Positions 1-12,335 of a stretch of DNA of 64,000 nucleotides are shown here, piece after piece (the first letter of the stretch is position 1; the number at the start of each line of letters is the position of its first letter). Source of the stretch: Neodontobutis hainanensis (lineage: Eukaryota > Chordata > Actinopteri > Gobiiformes > Odontobutidae); NCBI GenBank assembly GCA_024349245.1, contig JALDNG010000005.1, positions 19,720,501 to 19,784,500 on the forward strand, given 5' to 3'. The position numbers were made by a program, and so were the translations under genes. A model generated the notes under the pieces. It was not told where the DNA came from and did not search any database. It saw only the letters and a list, made by a program, of their open reading frames with translations.

Positions 1-724
1 TTGCGTAGTAATGGCTTTCTGTCAATGCAGCCCACTTTTCCACAAGTGCCTCCATTTTGTGCATCTTGAAACAGCCACACCACTTTTTTCAGAGAGTCCT
101 GTTTTTTGTGGCTTTTTCTTTGCATCCCGAACAATTTTCCTGACAGTTGTGGCTGAAATGTTTGTTAGTCTACATGACCATTTAATTTTCCACTTCTTAA
201 TTAGAGTTTGAACACTGCTGATTTGCATTCTTAATTTCTTGGATATCTTTTTATATTCTTTTCCTGGTTTAAACAGTTCAATTACTTTTTACCGCAGATC
301 CTTTGACAATTCTTTTGCTTTTCTCATGACTCAGAAACATCAGTTCAGCCCTGGATGAAAGATGCAAGGGTCTGTCAGGAGCACAGAAACTCACTGACCT
401 TTCACACACACTGATTACAAGCAAACAGATGACAGGTGAGAAAGGTTAGCTTTAGTAGCCATTCAAACCTGTTTGTGTTTGTTTCATGTTTGTGTCACTT
501 GTGTGCATGTTATCAGGCCAAAATCACCATATGTAAACTTTTGATTGGGGTCATTCGGGTAGTTTCTGTTGTCATTATGATGCAAAAAGAGTAAATACAT
601 GGCTTCACCCAACCACTAACTATGAATGAAAGAAAAGCTTTTTGTGTTAACATTAATATTCTCTGAAAAAGGGCCCAAAAAATAACAAATTCTGCCAGGT
701 TCTGAAAATTTGAGCACAACTGTA
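1..724 (-). mobile_element. Tc1/mariner transposon, 5' part (lineage A), cut by the window edge
   Basis: Read on the minus strand, this is the 5' inverted repeat, leader and N-terminal transposase of a fish Tc1 element. The outer end is near 724, where the sequence runs gagcacaactgta and finishes in the TA expected of Tc1 target sites. An inner terminal-repeat motif (tatgtaaacttttga) lies near 531-546. The start codon is at 325-327. The encoded protein begins with the Tc1 helix-turn-helix region (ISSVQTLIKKWK, then ATTVRKIVRDAKK). It is dead: an in-frame stop falls about ten codons after the start, and two short deletions remove residues between the two DNA-binding helices and beyond. Nothing past the DNA-binding region is present because the window begins there. 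A copy at 7813-9827 belongs to the same lineage. Confidence 0.88.
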
Positions 725-1675
725 AGTCAACCTGATTAAACGTCACTGCTGCTTTAACTCTGTTCCTGTTTAATAAATGAACTGATCACTTACAAACACA
801 CAAACGCAAATACACACATGCACACATTGATTCATCAATTAAATTCTAATCCTGTCACAGATTAGAGATTAATAATGACGTAACAGATTCTTTTTGAGTT
901 GAACTGCACTGTCAGTGGAAGGTGCCACATATGCATTTTTCTTTCCATTCTATAGGTGAGGAAAAGCTGTTGTTCCCCAGGGCTCAACACCACTGTGGCT
1001 CTGCTTCCTATGTCAGCCCCCCAACTCAACCCTTCCACTCACCCAGACCTCGAAGAGCGGCATCTGTTCCTGTTTAGCATCAACACATTGCACCACTGGC
1101 TCCCTTCAAAATCTTTTGACTAGCCTGATTCATCAAGTTACAATCTCAAGCCAAGTAAGCATGCCCAGTCAAGGTGGTGAAACTATAAACCGTTTCACTG
1201 TGTGCAAACAACATGAGCTGCAAGTGCATTTTGGTACTAACTAATCTAAGTAAAGTAAAGTAAAGTAAAGTAAAGTAACACAAATGCAGCTTTAGCGCTA
1301 TGCATAAATTGGAATATAGCTTCTGTGCATTATGAGCAACTTAAATGCATGCACACCCATGAACATTGATTTTTCCATGGCATTACTCATAAGGGGTCTA
1401 ATACATTACATTGAAAGCACAACCATCACAAAAACCATCATAATGCTTCCTCCTAAGATGATTATGAAGTGTTATTTGAAGTATCCAATGCACACAAACA
1501 CCACAATAGCATAAAACCTGCATTTATTTAATGAACTCTTAAGATGATTAAGTAGACTTCGGTATGTCATCTGACAGAATCTGTTTTGTATAATTGGAAT
1601 AAAAAAGTTATTTTGTTGCAATAATCAGTAATACATCACAAGATTTAACCATACAGTAGGTGCATCCAGAGTGTT
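725..1675. other. No gene seen; AAAGT-type pentanucleotide tract
   Basis: Unique-looking AT-rich sequence. It contains a short simple repeat of unit TAAAG at about 1248-1278 (roughly six units). The open frame at 1332-1514 has no recognisable protein features and is probably chance. Confidence 0.5.
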
Positions 1676-2096
1676 TGACCTAGTATTGTAGTCAAGACCA
1701 TGCTGACCCAGACCGAGACCTAGTTATGTACGTGACCAGAACGTATTGAGGGCATTTCAAGACCAAGACTTTGTGCAATCGAGACCAAGACAAGACCAGA
1801 ACCAGTGTATATTACATACACGGATAAAAAAGGAACAAACTCATTGATGGTTAGTGTTTTGGTGAAGGAGCCAGAGTTAAACCATGTTAACTGAATATCA
1901 AATGATTGAGGTTTTCATTAAATTATAAGAAAAGACAAATACGCCATTTGTAGTCTGGGTTTGTCTTGATGTCTGACCAAACCAAGAACAAGTAAAAATG
2001 ACTTTGAGGGCAAGTCTTCTGGGGGTTGAAATCATGACAAGACCAAGACCTTTACAAAGTAGTCTTAAGACCAGTCTTGCGTACTACTTCATTTCG
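1676..2096. mobile_element. MITE-like element made of degenerate AGACCAAGAC motifs
   Basis: Both ends carry AGTCAAGACC / AAGACC-type motifs in opposite orientation: gtattgtagtcaagacc on the left and gaccagtcttgcgtactac on the right. The interior repeats gaccaagac and gaccgagac many times, and there is no coding capacity. Elements of this look (GTCTTGACTAC ends, internal TCTTGG repeats) are common in fish genomes. The superfamily cannot be told from the sequence, and I could not find a convincing target-site duplication. Confidence 0.45.
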
Positions 2097-5000
2097 TCCC
2101 TTGGAAGATCGCAGATTAGTTGATCTAAACAGTGTATCTAAACATTCGGTTTGATCTTACTTATGCATATACATTTTTAAACACACTAATGTCTTAACAC
2201 TGCTAGAATGCTTTAATATGTGTCCTATAGATAATTAATCACTCCAAACATTACACCCCTTTTTATTAGACAATGTCAGCAGGTACGGTAGCCCGGCAGG
2301 GACAAACAAACCCAGTAGGTCAAATTATTATTTTGTTTAAAAAGCATTTGAGGAAAATAAATCTTTGTGACATTTACATACAAGCCTCCATGAAAGATGT
2401 GCTCACATATAATTAAATGAATGCACTTCCCCTGCAGCAGTGCTCAATTTGTCCTTCATGGTCAGTTGTAGGATCCTCTACTACTCTATAATTTTACACA
2501 ATGCAACTTTTATTAATGCAAACATGCAAACAACAAGCTTCTCTGAATTGTAGAGAGTAAAAGAAAGAACAACATTTGGTGACATGAGGTTCAGTGGTTG
2601 GTGAATTGCATTGCTCTGATTTCCAAACCACTAATTCTAATGGGGATTACTTTTTTATTCTTAACTCCACTGGAACGCACACTGGTCTGGACATGTGATA
2701 CTGATAGTCTGGACTGTTCTGGCTCAGTGCCCATGTTGCCTTGTCAGCAGTTTGACCTATCAGCTGTCAGAAAGTTTAAATGCACAGTGGCGTTTTGTGT
2801 TAGTCTGACTCCGGGGTGTATATATGTGATTGTCTTGTTCGGCACTGCACTTGGGGTCACTTAGCCACTGGGAGTTGGACGATGATTGAAACGGCCTGAC
2901 CGGAGACTGCTGAGGTACAAAGCGTGGCCTGAAAATGTCTCTTTGGGTTAGTGCGGACTCCCAGTGTTTTACTGCATTGTGCTGATAAGTCACAAAGGAC
3001 AATCAGAAGCAGAAAGTCTACACAGTCAGCTTCGAAAATCCCTCTATCCTTGATTTGGAAGACAATGTCAAAGCATATTTCTTGTGTTGTCTAACTAGCC
3101 TTATGACGTAAATCACCAAAGGACCACTCAGCTGCTGCTCTTTCTCACACACCACCTGGCCTATGTCCCCTTTGGCAATGTGAACTTTAAAAACGCTTAG
3201 CTGAAAGGTCAGGAGACAGAAGAAATGTATTGCGGACACACATTTATGTTGAAGTAGGGCAGTGTTTTAAATATTCTTTAAAATCTGATTTTTTTCTGGT
3301 CCCTTCTACAGCAGATATTTTTTTATTCTTATTAAATTAATATTTATTTAAAGTTAATTTGTTAGTGTGAATGGTGTTTTATTAATTATATCACATTCTA
3401 CAGCATTTATAACCATGGCCAATTTGCGAAGCTTGTCCCTAGAAGGGCTTTTATAAACAAATCACACAGTCCAGAGCACAATAAAACATTTGACAAAAAA
3501 AATTACTCTACTCAAATTTACAGATTAGAAAGTCACACAAACTTTTAACTTTTTCCATTTTCTTTTTCATAATAGACTCAACAATTATATCTCGGGCTAA
3601 ATGTACATAAAATAGCAAAAAATAAATAAAATATGAAAATCCTTCTTGTAATGCTTCAAGCAAAGAATGCACTCCCCAACCATCAGGCAATAACAATATT
3701 GTGCTGATCTGATTGGATAAACCACAGTTACTTACAGATGATAGATCCAATCCCAAACCAGGTATATCTTTAAAGTACCTGCCCTTGCAAAAGCAAAAGC
3801 TTTCAATGGAAGCCCTCTGGCAGAGTCAGGTTATCAAAACCGTCCATTCATTATCCATTGCTTTAAAACTCCCCATGCTCTTCTAAAGATCCTCCAGCAG
3901 TTGAGAAATGGTACAATCCACTTATTTGAATAGAGCAGGGATACCTAAGTTAATTGATGTGGCCTGGCAGTGGTCATGTTTTGCAACTTAAACGGCCTGA
4001 CTAAATTATTCTGCAATAATGGTTGATATACTTAACCATTGGTAACAGCCTGTTACATTACAGAGGAACCATTGGGTTTATATAGCCCAGAAACAGCTTG
4101 GTGCCCTCAATCATGGTCATGTTAACTTCAAAGATTAACTTTAAAGATTAAAGACCTCAAAGATTTAAAGTATCTTAGAAAAATAAGACAAATCAGGTAG
4201 GTTTGTGCATGCTTGCACATTTGCACACGTTATAAGTCCACTACTAGTCTGATTTCTTTTAAATGTCTAAATCAAACAGCATAAGTTTGGGCCTAAAAGG
4301 TTAAAAGTTTGCAGGGCTCCAATGAGGAGCTACCTTGTCAGAACAAAATGGAGTATTTCTTTCAATTACATGTAAAATATCTTTGTGTTTGGCCTGTGGC
4401 CCATGGCCCACTAATACATTTCCATTTTGGCCCTGTTTTGGTGTTATTTGGTGTCCTGTACACGTCCAGCAGGACATAGGCCTAAACATCAGGTGACATG
4501 TATATTTTTGCATTTAGATGGTAAAGCCTCGCAAATAAGGGCAGCTAAGTATTGAATCACTTACTAATGTTATCTACCCCCTAAATGACAGCACACATGT
4601 AGTCATTGTGTTTACATTTACCAAAACCATCTGTTAGCTAATACACTTTGGTCCATTGTGACAACAAAAAAAAAATGTGTATAATTAGATTGAGACAGAA
4701 CAAAGAAAGCAGCCACCAGGCTTGTGTCCTCGCTAACTTTGTGAACCCGGCCTCAAAACACCACTGGGATCGGTTTATTACATTAGACGTTTGCATAACA
4801 CAATAAGCCGCATTAGGAGGCTATCTGTATCTAATCTGTATTCCTTTCAGCGTCTGATGCAAATTCCACTTTCAAACCAAACAACATTCCTCACCAGCTA
4901 AACAGCCTCATTTACCCCAACCCCTTTGTAGGGTTTTCACATCAAGAGAGACTTAATATAAGACGATTTGCAGCTGTTACTTCACTGACAGCTTCAGCAT

Positions 5001-7812
5001 CCAGGCCGAGTGTACATGAGTGTGAGCAGCTTGCATGTGAGTGCAGATTGGTGGGAGCTAAGACAGCTAAATCAGACCCTGTAGATGGCGCTGAAGGGAC
5101 TTTCCTTTGTCAATCAGCAAGGGGAATCAGATAGAGTTAAAAAGCAGCATGGCTGGGGAGGAAATGTGCCTCTGAGGACAGTGAGGCCAACAGGCCATCT
5201 CCTACATGTTGCTTTTTTTTGACGTTGCGGTGCGAGTATTGACTAAAACTGTATCTTCCTGGAGTCCTTTTGCAGCTAGACAGGTCTGAGAATCTTGCAT
5301 TGTAGAGCTCAAAGATATCCTTGTGCATTGTGGGGACTGACACCACACCAGCTCTGTTTTTAGGGAGCCCGCAATCAAAAGACACAGTGAAGTGAGGCTT
5401 ATTTGTTAATGTGGTTGTCACAGGGCTCTCCTTTTCCCCCTCGCTGCTGAGGGGCTTTCAAAATAAATAACTACTGACCTGAAAGTATTGCACAGACCAG
5501 AAGTTGTCCACTAACCACTAAACTACATAGCGGATATAAGCCCTTTTTTGCGTGTGCAAGTGAAAAAAAAAAATGTTTAAGAGCCTTAGACAAGCAGGCA
5601 CCGCAAAAATTGAAGTCAATTAAATGTCTAAGGCTGCATACACACAAGAGACAAAAGTAGCTTCACTTGTGATCAGAGTGCGGTATTACACTGAATGCTG
5701 TCTAAGTGAATACTAAATGATATCACGTGTGAAGTAATCTGGATTGTAACTGATACTGATGAGCAAAAAAAAGTAAAGTAAAGTTAGGCTGCATTTACAC
5801 TGGCCTCAAAAGTGGCTCAGTTAAAATGGCTGGACCACATTTTCATGATTCTAGAGAACCTCACATTAGTGTAAATTGTGTTTCTGCCCACTCATGCCTT
5901 GGCTTGCTTTAGTTTCCTCCTTAGTCCTTCCAGGTTTGCCCCCCCCCTCCGCCAGATAGGCTCTGATTGCTGTGATCTACATTACTTAATGAGAATGCTC
6001 ATTGGATTTCTATTTTTAGCACTGCCCTTAGGACAATGCTAGGGTCCAATTTATTGCCTACTTTCTTCATTATGTGTGATGTGTTAGATCCTCCCTCACA
6101 TAATCTCTTTTGATGTGTCCCCGTCCCGGCAGCAGGACAGTGACATTTGAAGTTTGAGTCCACCTGAGAGTACTGTGTCAGTGAGAGGTCAATATGATTT
6201 TAAGAATATATACTGTATTTTGAAGCTAAAAGTTACACAGACCTGCTTTAGATACTCATAGCCTTCAACTTTTTGTGCTATAGAGGCTTTGCTGAGCTCT
6301 AAATACTGCCTTGTTAGGTTCCAAATGCATTGCGGATGTTTTATATGCTTAGTGTATGCTCCATCTACTCTGGTTGTCTGTTTCATCTTATCGGCTCAAG
6401 TTTGCCAGTGTGTCTATGATTTAATTGAGTTTGTATTGTTATTGCCTAATAGATTTCCTGTATTTAAAAAGAAGACTGTAAAAAGGTGAGCATGCATGAG
6501 ACACTGTCTCTTCCTGGTCAGAGGTAGATCTGGACTGCATATTATTTATTCTCTAGTTAAAATGTGGTTGTGGTTATGTTGATCCCTTTTTATTCTTATA
6601 CATTTAAATATAGCTTGCTCACCCAATATTTAGAGACTAATATTGCAATAACTACTGGTTCATTCAATAAATACCAATAAATATTACATATTTTCCCCTT
6701 GTTGTACGCTGAGACTAAGACAGCAGGCTAGATAAATATAGACTTATCAAGCTGAGCGTTTCCCAAGTACATGTATCTTTAGTCAGTTTAAGAGCATGTC
6801 CACAGGGGGTCTGGATTTCAATACCAGATTTAAAGGGGCCTATGTTATGTCTTCTTTGCTTTAAAGATATTTAGGCAAGTTTTGTTAACGTGCTTTCCAG
6901 CAAAGTGCCTTGCCTTCATGTTGTTATTTACAAGTGGAAGTAGCAACAAGTATTGCACAAACCAGCATGAGAACACAAGCCCCATAATTGCCTAAACCCT
7001 TGGAAGAGGAAATGTAATCATATACAGAATACAAATTATGGGCCAATAAAGATTAGGTAACAGCATGAACAAATTAAAGTGCTGTGAAAAAGGAAGGATT
7101 AGCGCAATTACACTCATTACTCGACATCCATCTCTCTGACCTGAGCCTGGGCTCATACAGAACAGGAAGGCCGACTCCATAAAAAGGCAGGAGGGAAAAA
7201 GGGAGAATTGTAAGGAATGCTGGAATCTCAAAATGCACCCATCCAGTTCCACGGCAGAAAATAGCAACATGTCTGAACAGTTTGTGAGGAACTGAAAAAC
7301 ATCCCAGTAGCTGCAGGGCTGCTATAAATACACAAGTGATACTACACGACAGAATGGAGTAAAGTCAAGTGAGATGATAATGTTTTTTTATAAGAGGGAG
7401 CATCAGAGCACAAATCGGAGCTGACAAACTTGCTGTGGGTTTTAATGCGAGCCGAGAAAGGAAGCTGGGGAAATGAAAGCTAACCTGGCAGCCAGCCATA
7501 AATGCACTGTTTCTTCAGATTTAAATCAGTTCTGCACAATTACATCACAGAATAACCTCCACAATTAGTGATCCTAATGGAGGAACATTAGCTTCTATTT
7601 ACTTTTGTTTAAGGTCAATGCTAATCACAAGACTGTTTCCATTGATAGGTCTATTATCAGGAAAAGAACGCCAATGCACATTTATATAAATAGATAAAGT
7701 CTCTCTCAATATACATTTTCATCCACTACTAAATTGTTACTTCCTCTTCCTGTTGCTACATCTGTCTGGAGCTGGCAAACTGAGCACTTCTGTAGAAGAA
7801 TGTTGGAGCATA
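2097..7812. other. Long stretch without a recognisable gene
   Basis: I see no transposon coding sequence, no exon with convincing splice sites and no RNA gene here. Short chance ORFs of 60-95 codons occur on both strands. A small AAAGT tract occurs at about 5771-5783 and a C-run at 5940-5947. The block around 7420-7650 has the low-repeat, TAATTA-rich look of vertebrate conserved non-coding DNA, but this cannot be confirmed without alignment. Confidence 0.45.
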
Positions 7813-8550
7813 TACAGTGCTTATAAGTTACCCTGGCAGAATTTGTGATTTTCTTTGGCTATTTTTCAGAGAACATAAATAATAACACAAAAACTTTTCT
7901 TTCACTCATAGTCATTGGGTGAATCCATTTATTGTTAAACAATTGTTTTTACTCTTTTTAAAATGACAACTGAAACTACCCAAATGACTGATCAAAAGTT
8001 TGCATACCTGAGTTCTGAATACTGTGTATCAGCACCTTTAACATCCATGACAGCTTGAAGTATTTTATGGTAGCTGTGGATGAGGCTCTTTATTTTCTTA
8101 GATGGTAGAGCTGCCCATTCTTTTTGGCAAAAAGCCTACAATTCCTGTAAATTCTTGGGCTGTCTTGCATGAACTGCACATTTGAGATCTCCCCAGAGTG
8201 ATTCAATGATACTGAGGTCAGGAGACTGAGATGTCCAGTCCTTCACTTTATGCAGCTGTATGCTGCTGCAGCACATCCCCAAAACATCAGAGATCCACCT
8301 CCATGTGTCACAGTCGAAATGGTGTACCTTTCATCATAGGCCTTGTTGACTCCTCTCCAAATGTAACGTTTATGGTTGTGGCCAAAAAGTTAAATTTTTA
8401 TCTCATCACTCCACATGACTTTGTTCCAGAAGTTTTGAGGCTTGTTTCTGTGCCGTTTGGCGTATTGTAAGCAGGAAGCTTTGTGGCATTTGTAAAGTAA
8501 TGGCCTTTATCTGGCAACTCAACTTTGCAGCCTATTTTTCTTATTGCGCA

Positions 8551-9183
8551 TGTTATGACCAGAAAAGACCTGGACCAGGAAGACTCCAATGCAAAACCCC
8601 ACAGATACACACAGATAGAAAAGGTAACAAAAGTTTATTGGTCCACAAAAAAATACAAATCCAAATCCAGGGAACTAGGCCAGGGTCCGAGCATAGAGCA
8701 AATTCCAAAAGGAGGTAACGCAAAAAATACTGCAGTGCGCGGAAAAACGAGTATATGAATTTTCACAGAACACGTGGGAAAAAAAATAGAATTACACAGA
8801 GGTAACAAGGAAAAAAAACAGAAAACAGTTTTACGGGTTGGAAGACAATGAACAGGCACTGAGCAACAAGACACACAGGTATCTATAGACACAGACAACA
8901 AGGGACAGGTGACACACATTAGGGCGGAGCAGGTAATCATCCAGGAGGGAAAGATAAACGGCAGGAAGTCAATCAAAGACACAGACAGGGTTAAGACATT
9001 TCATAATAACAGGAAATCAAATACAATCTATAACCAAAATCAGATACACAAACCAAACTGGAAATCAGATACAATAATGAAACGACTCAGATACAACAAA
9101 GAAACATAACATCAGAAACAAAACAGAGACACAGATACACTAACAAATCAGACTGACTACAAAAACAGAAATGGATCCTGACA
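8551..9183 (-). mobile_element. Solo LTR, Ty3/gypsy-type, inserted in the Tc1 copy
   Basis: On the minus strand it begins TGTCAGGATCC and ends GGTCATAACA, so the ends are TG...CA. It aligns with the LTR at 36792-37239 over the start, the central block (GACTTCCTGCC, then GATTACCTGCTCCGCCCTAA, then CACCTGTCCCT), the GCTCGGACC block and the tail (TTTGCATTGG, GTCTTCCTG). An AATAAA signal followed by the tail block fits an LTR R/U5 boundary. No matching short duplication flanks it (gcgca on the left, acttc on the right). Compared with the other Tc1 copy, about 50 bases of Tc1 sequence are missing at the junction. No internal retrovirus-like coding region is present, hence a solo LTR. Assignment to Ty3/gypsy is by general likeness and is less sure than its being an LTR. 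Confidence 0.82.
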
Positions 9184-9321
9184 ACTTCTTCTCTTCTATC
9201 TTGAAACAGCCACACCACTTTTTTCAAAGAGTTCTGTATATTAGCTGAAGTTATTTGTAGATTTTTTTAGAGTTTGAACACTGCTGAACACAATTCCTTG
9301 GATATCTTTTCTATCCCTTTC

Positions 9322-9523
9322 CCTTTAGGCAACGGCAGTTGGCTCCAGTAGCAAACGTTCGGTCTCGTGTGTCTCCCGTCTACCGGTAGCTTCCGGGTAG
9401 CGCTTAATAAAGGCATCTAATTAGTCGGCAGTGACCACGTGACCTAAGGCACGCAAGGCCCGTAACCAAAGAGCAACAACGGACAAGAGGATGCAGTCAA
9501 CAGAGTTTGACACCCGTGTTACA
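9322..9523. mobile_element. Unidentified ~200-bp insertion within the Tc1 copy
   Basis: The Tc1 sequence of the transposase N-terminus and leader stops at about 9322 (ctatccctttcc) and resumes at about 9524 (tgttttatacagttcag). Between them lies a visibly more GC-rich segment that has no counterpart in the Tc1 copy at 1-724. It contains ctaccggtagcttccgggtag and an aataaag. No long ORF, clear inverted ends or target duplication is visible. I do not recognise the family. Confidence 0.6.
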
Positions 9524-9827
9524 TGTTTTATACAGTTCAGTTACCTTTTCCCACAGATTGTTGAACAGATCAGAGGATGGTTACCTTTAGTATCCATTCA
9601 AACCTGTTTATGTCAACTTGTGTGCATGTTATCAGGCCAAAATACCCAGGGTATGTAGACCTGTTGTCATTATGATTTAAAAAGAGTAAACACAGTTGTT
9701 TTACAATAAATGGCTTTACCCAAACACTATGAGTGAAAAAAAGGTTTTTGTGTTATTATTCATATTCTCTGAAAAATGGACAATCACAAATTATGCCAGG
9801 GAAAGTACACTTATGAGCACAACTGTA

Positions 9828-11589
9828 TTCCTGCTTAAGATTTAGGACTATAATGAACTAAATTGACTTTATTTGATTGTTTTCGAGATATACCTGTAAT
9901 ACTCCTATAGTATAATCACATTTCTTGTTTTTCATTTATACCAGCATGCTCTGCAGTCTACTGTAGCTGTTCACATAATATAAAAAGGAGAGTGTAATAT
10001 GGAGCTGACACTTGCACTTACACCACAAGATGTTGCCAAAAAATTACACCCCTTACCTTTTAAAAGGGCTGTAACAGACAAAAAGGCATTTCTGTATGAC
10101 ATTTCTATATTCACACATATTATAGACATACTGCATTGTGCCCTTGTCTAATGGAGACAGAGGTTTTCTATTAGATTCTATGTTAGGGAAACCCCTCTGT
10201 TTTATTGAGAACAGGGGTCAAACCAATTAGTTTTATTTTATGGCCTGATGCTGTTGTTGATTATAACAAGGTCACAGTGATTAGTCCCGCGCTGCTAATT
10301 AGAAAGTGGTGATAGAGGAGGCAGTGATGGTGACGAGTGCAGGTGCTGATTGGGATAATGAGTGTCGCAATGATATGCAATAATTAGCTGAAGGCATAAA
10401 AACAATGGCAGAGCAGTGTTTTCTTATGACCCTGTCTCATTAACGTCACTTATGGTAATGCTCACATGTCACTGAACAATTATGGTAAATGCCTGATAAA
10501 ATAACTGTGCGGAGCAACGATGCAAGTGTATGACAGGATGAAGGACACAGATAAAAAAAAAAAAGGGCTTTCAATGGTATTTGCGGAGGAACCAAAAAGC
10601 TTTGAGTGCTCAACCAGAAACACAGCAAGCATGTGTGAACTTAAAGAAAAGGTCGTTGTAGCTGCCTTTTAATGTTCTGAGACTTCTGACCCTGTCCGCC
10701 GCGGACCACAAAGCTCACACGCATCCATTAGAAATTCAATGAGAAAAAAGAGTGAAAAGGAAATCTGAACACATGACCCTCTTAAACGATATGCTTCAAC
10801 TGGTCTTTTGTACTGCCTTTGCTTGAGAACTGCCATGTTCAAAAAAGGTGATTAAAGAAAGTACAAATGCTTGGACTACACATTATAAGGGAATATAAAA
10901 AATATATATTTAGTTTTATTATTGGTATCTTTTATAAGAAATTGTAAATGGGAAAAAAACTCACTAGACTGAAAGGTCCACTCCCTGATTTTCTTTTTCT
11001 GTCCCTGGTCTCAGACTCCACTCAATCCCAACAGCAGCTGTTTTTCTTTTATAAAAAACTGGACCAATTTTACCTCCCCAAAATACTAATACACTACAGA
11101 AAAGTAAGGTTTAGAGCCTACTGTTAGCTTAAAGGTAGCTAAGCTACGATTTACCTCCGCCTCACTAAACATTACGTTTTAAATTGACATTATCCATCTG
11201 CGTTTTACGGTGCCTCCTTATTCTCTGTTAATGCTTTTCTTTTTTGAGGTGTTTCTCTGTGTTAAAAGACATACTCGGAGTTGACAAGCCGGTGTAGACC
11301 AATGGGAGCGCTCCTTTTTCAAGCATGTGGTCTGTGTGAGCAATGATTGTCCAAAGTTTGCTGTTCCAGAGTAGATTCTCATTTACTAAAATCCCTATGA
11401 TAAACAGTAGATGGCATCAGAAAGCCAGTGTTTTTTTTTCAATATACTATTTGGGGTTTAAACCACAGTACAGTCTGTTGTGGCCACTGTAGTTATACAA
11501 TTGTTCAATGACGTTGTTTTTGTCATTAAAAAAATATATATTGGATTTAATCAATTACAGATGTACTCCTTGGTGAAGTGGATAGTACC
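9828..11589. other. No gene seen; part resembles conserved non-coding DNA
   Basis: No coding signal. The segment 10230-10440 is free of recognisable repeats. It holds closely spaced homeodomain-type cores (ctaattag at 10294, taattag at 10381) and a POU-like atgatatgcaat at 10370-10381. This is suggestive of a developmental enhancer, but only by look. Confidence 0.4.
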
Positions 11590-11705
11590 CCTGCAAGTTG
11601 AGGTCACACCCCTGTGCCAGTCCCAAGCCTGGGTAAATGGAGAGGGTTGCCTCAGGAAAGGCCTCTGGTGTAAAAACCTATGCCAAACTAAACAAACTGA
11701 ATTGA
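11590..11705 (+). repeat. Fragment of a dispersed fish retroposon 3' region
   Basis: The run gtgccagtcccaagcctggg, followed by taaatggagagggttgcctcaggaaagg and then gtgtaaaaacctatgccaaac, matches a phrase I know from the 3' parts of fish SINE/LINE families. No ends or tail can be fixed. The family name is not assigned. Confidence 0.45.
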
Positions 11706-12235
11706 GCAGCCGTAAGACACTTTTCTATTCAATTATAGATGGATGCAGCCAAAAACAATTGATTGAGCTTTAAGAGGATCCATATTTTAAAAGACCAAAT
11801 GATTAGTGACCAAATTTTCTGGTCTGTTTTGATTTGTTATGATTATTTTACAGGTGTGGTCTTTGTTAGCATGATTTTTTTATTTTTATTATTTTTTGCA
11901 TTTCGAGAGCCAATGAATTCATTGTAATGAATGTCCACAGAACCATAAATTGAAATTTTATTATTATTACAATTATTATTATTTATTTTGTTGTTAACCC
12001 AAATAATATATCCTGTTACCCAAGTTTGGACCCCAACACAGTGGGAACCACAACTCTATGGACTACGCAGCACAATTAAACTATTGAAGTTGTTTTTTAT
12101 GTTTCCTTTACAAGGCCCCTATTCAGCTATCTGAAATTCTGATTCTTAAAAATGGCTGGAGTCACTGCGGGATGTAGACTTTGTGAGGTTACATTAGAAA
12201 CTCTTTTTCAATAAGGCCTAGAATCTTACTATTTC

Positions 12236-12335
12236 CTCCCTATCCACTATGTGAATGTAAAGTGTCCTTGGGTTTTATGAATGGTGCTATATAAATATAA
12301 GTTAATATTTCTATTATTATTATAATAACACTGCT
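12236..12335 (+). mobile_element. L2-like LINE 3' terminus
   Basis: Ends with gtaaagtgtccttgggttttatgaatggtgctatataaatata, then an (ATT)n tail. This is the usual 3' end of fish L2-type LINEs (AAAGCGCCTTGGG ... GCTATATAAAT). Only the last ~100 bases are present, a typical 5'-truncated insertion. 11706-12235 upstream shows no gene. Confidence 0.65.

Larger units (their letters stand above)
7813..9827 (-). mobile_element. Tc1/mariner transposon (lineage A), both ends present, with two internal insertions
   Basis: Left terminal repeat starts at about 7813 (tacagtgcttataag) and the right one ends at 9827 (gagcacaactgta), both inside TA. On the minus strand the transposase DDE region is partly readable. 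A WSDE-type block with the first catalytic Asp lies near 8400, then HKRYIWRGVNKAYDERYT near 8340-8380. A SPDL-type block with the catalytic Glu and SLWGDLK lies near 8180-8215. The central HDNDPKH-type block with the second Asp is missing through a deletion near 8255-8275, and stops interrupt the frame. A solo LTR (8551-9183) and an unidentified insert (about 9322-9523) split the element. It cannot make a functional transposase. Confidence 0.9.

Noticed and set aside
2598..2864. 88-codon ORF on the plus strand
   Set aside because: Hydrophobic and Cys-containing but with no signal-peptide logic, splice sites or known domain; likely chance.
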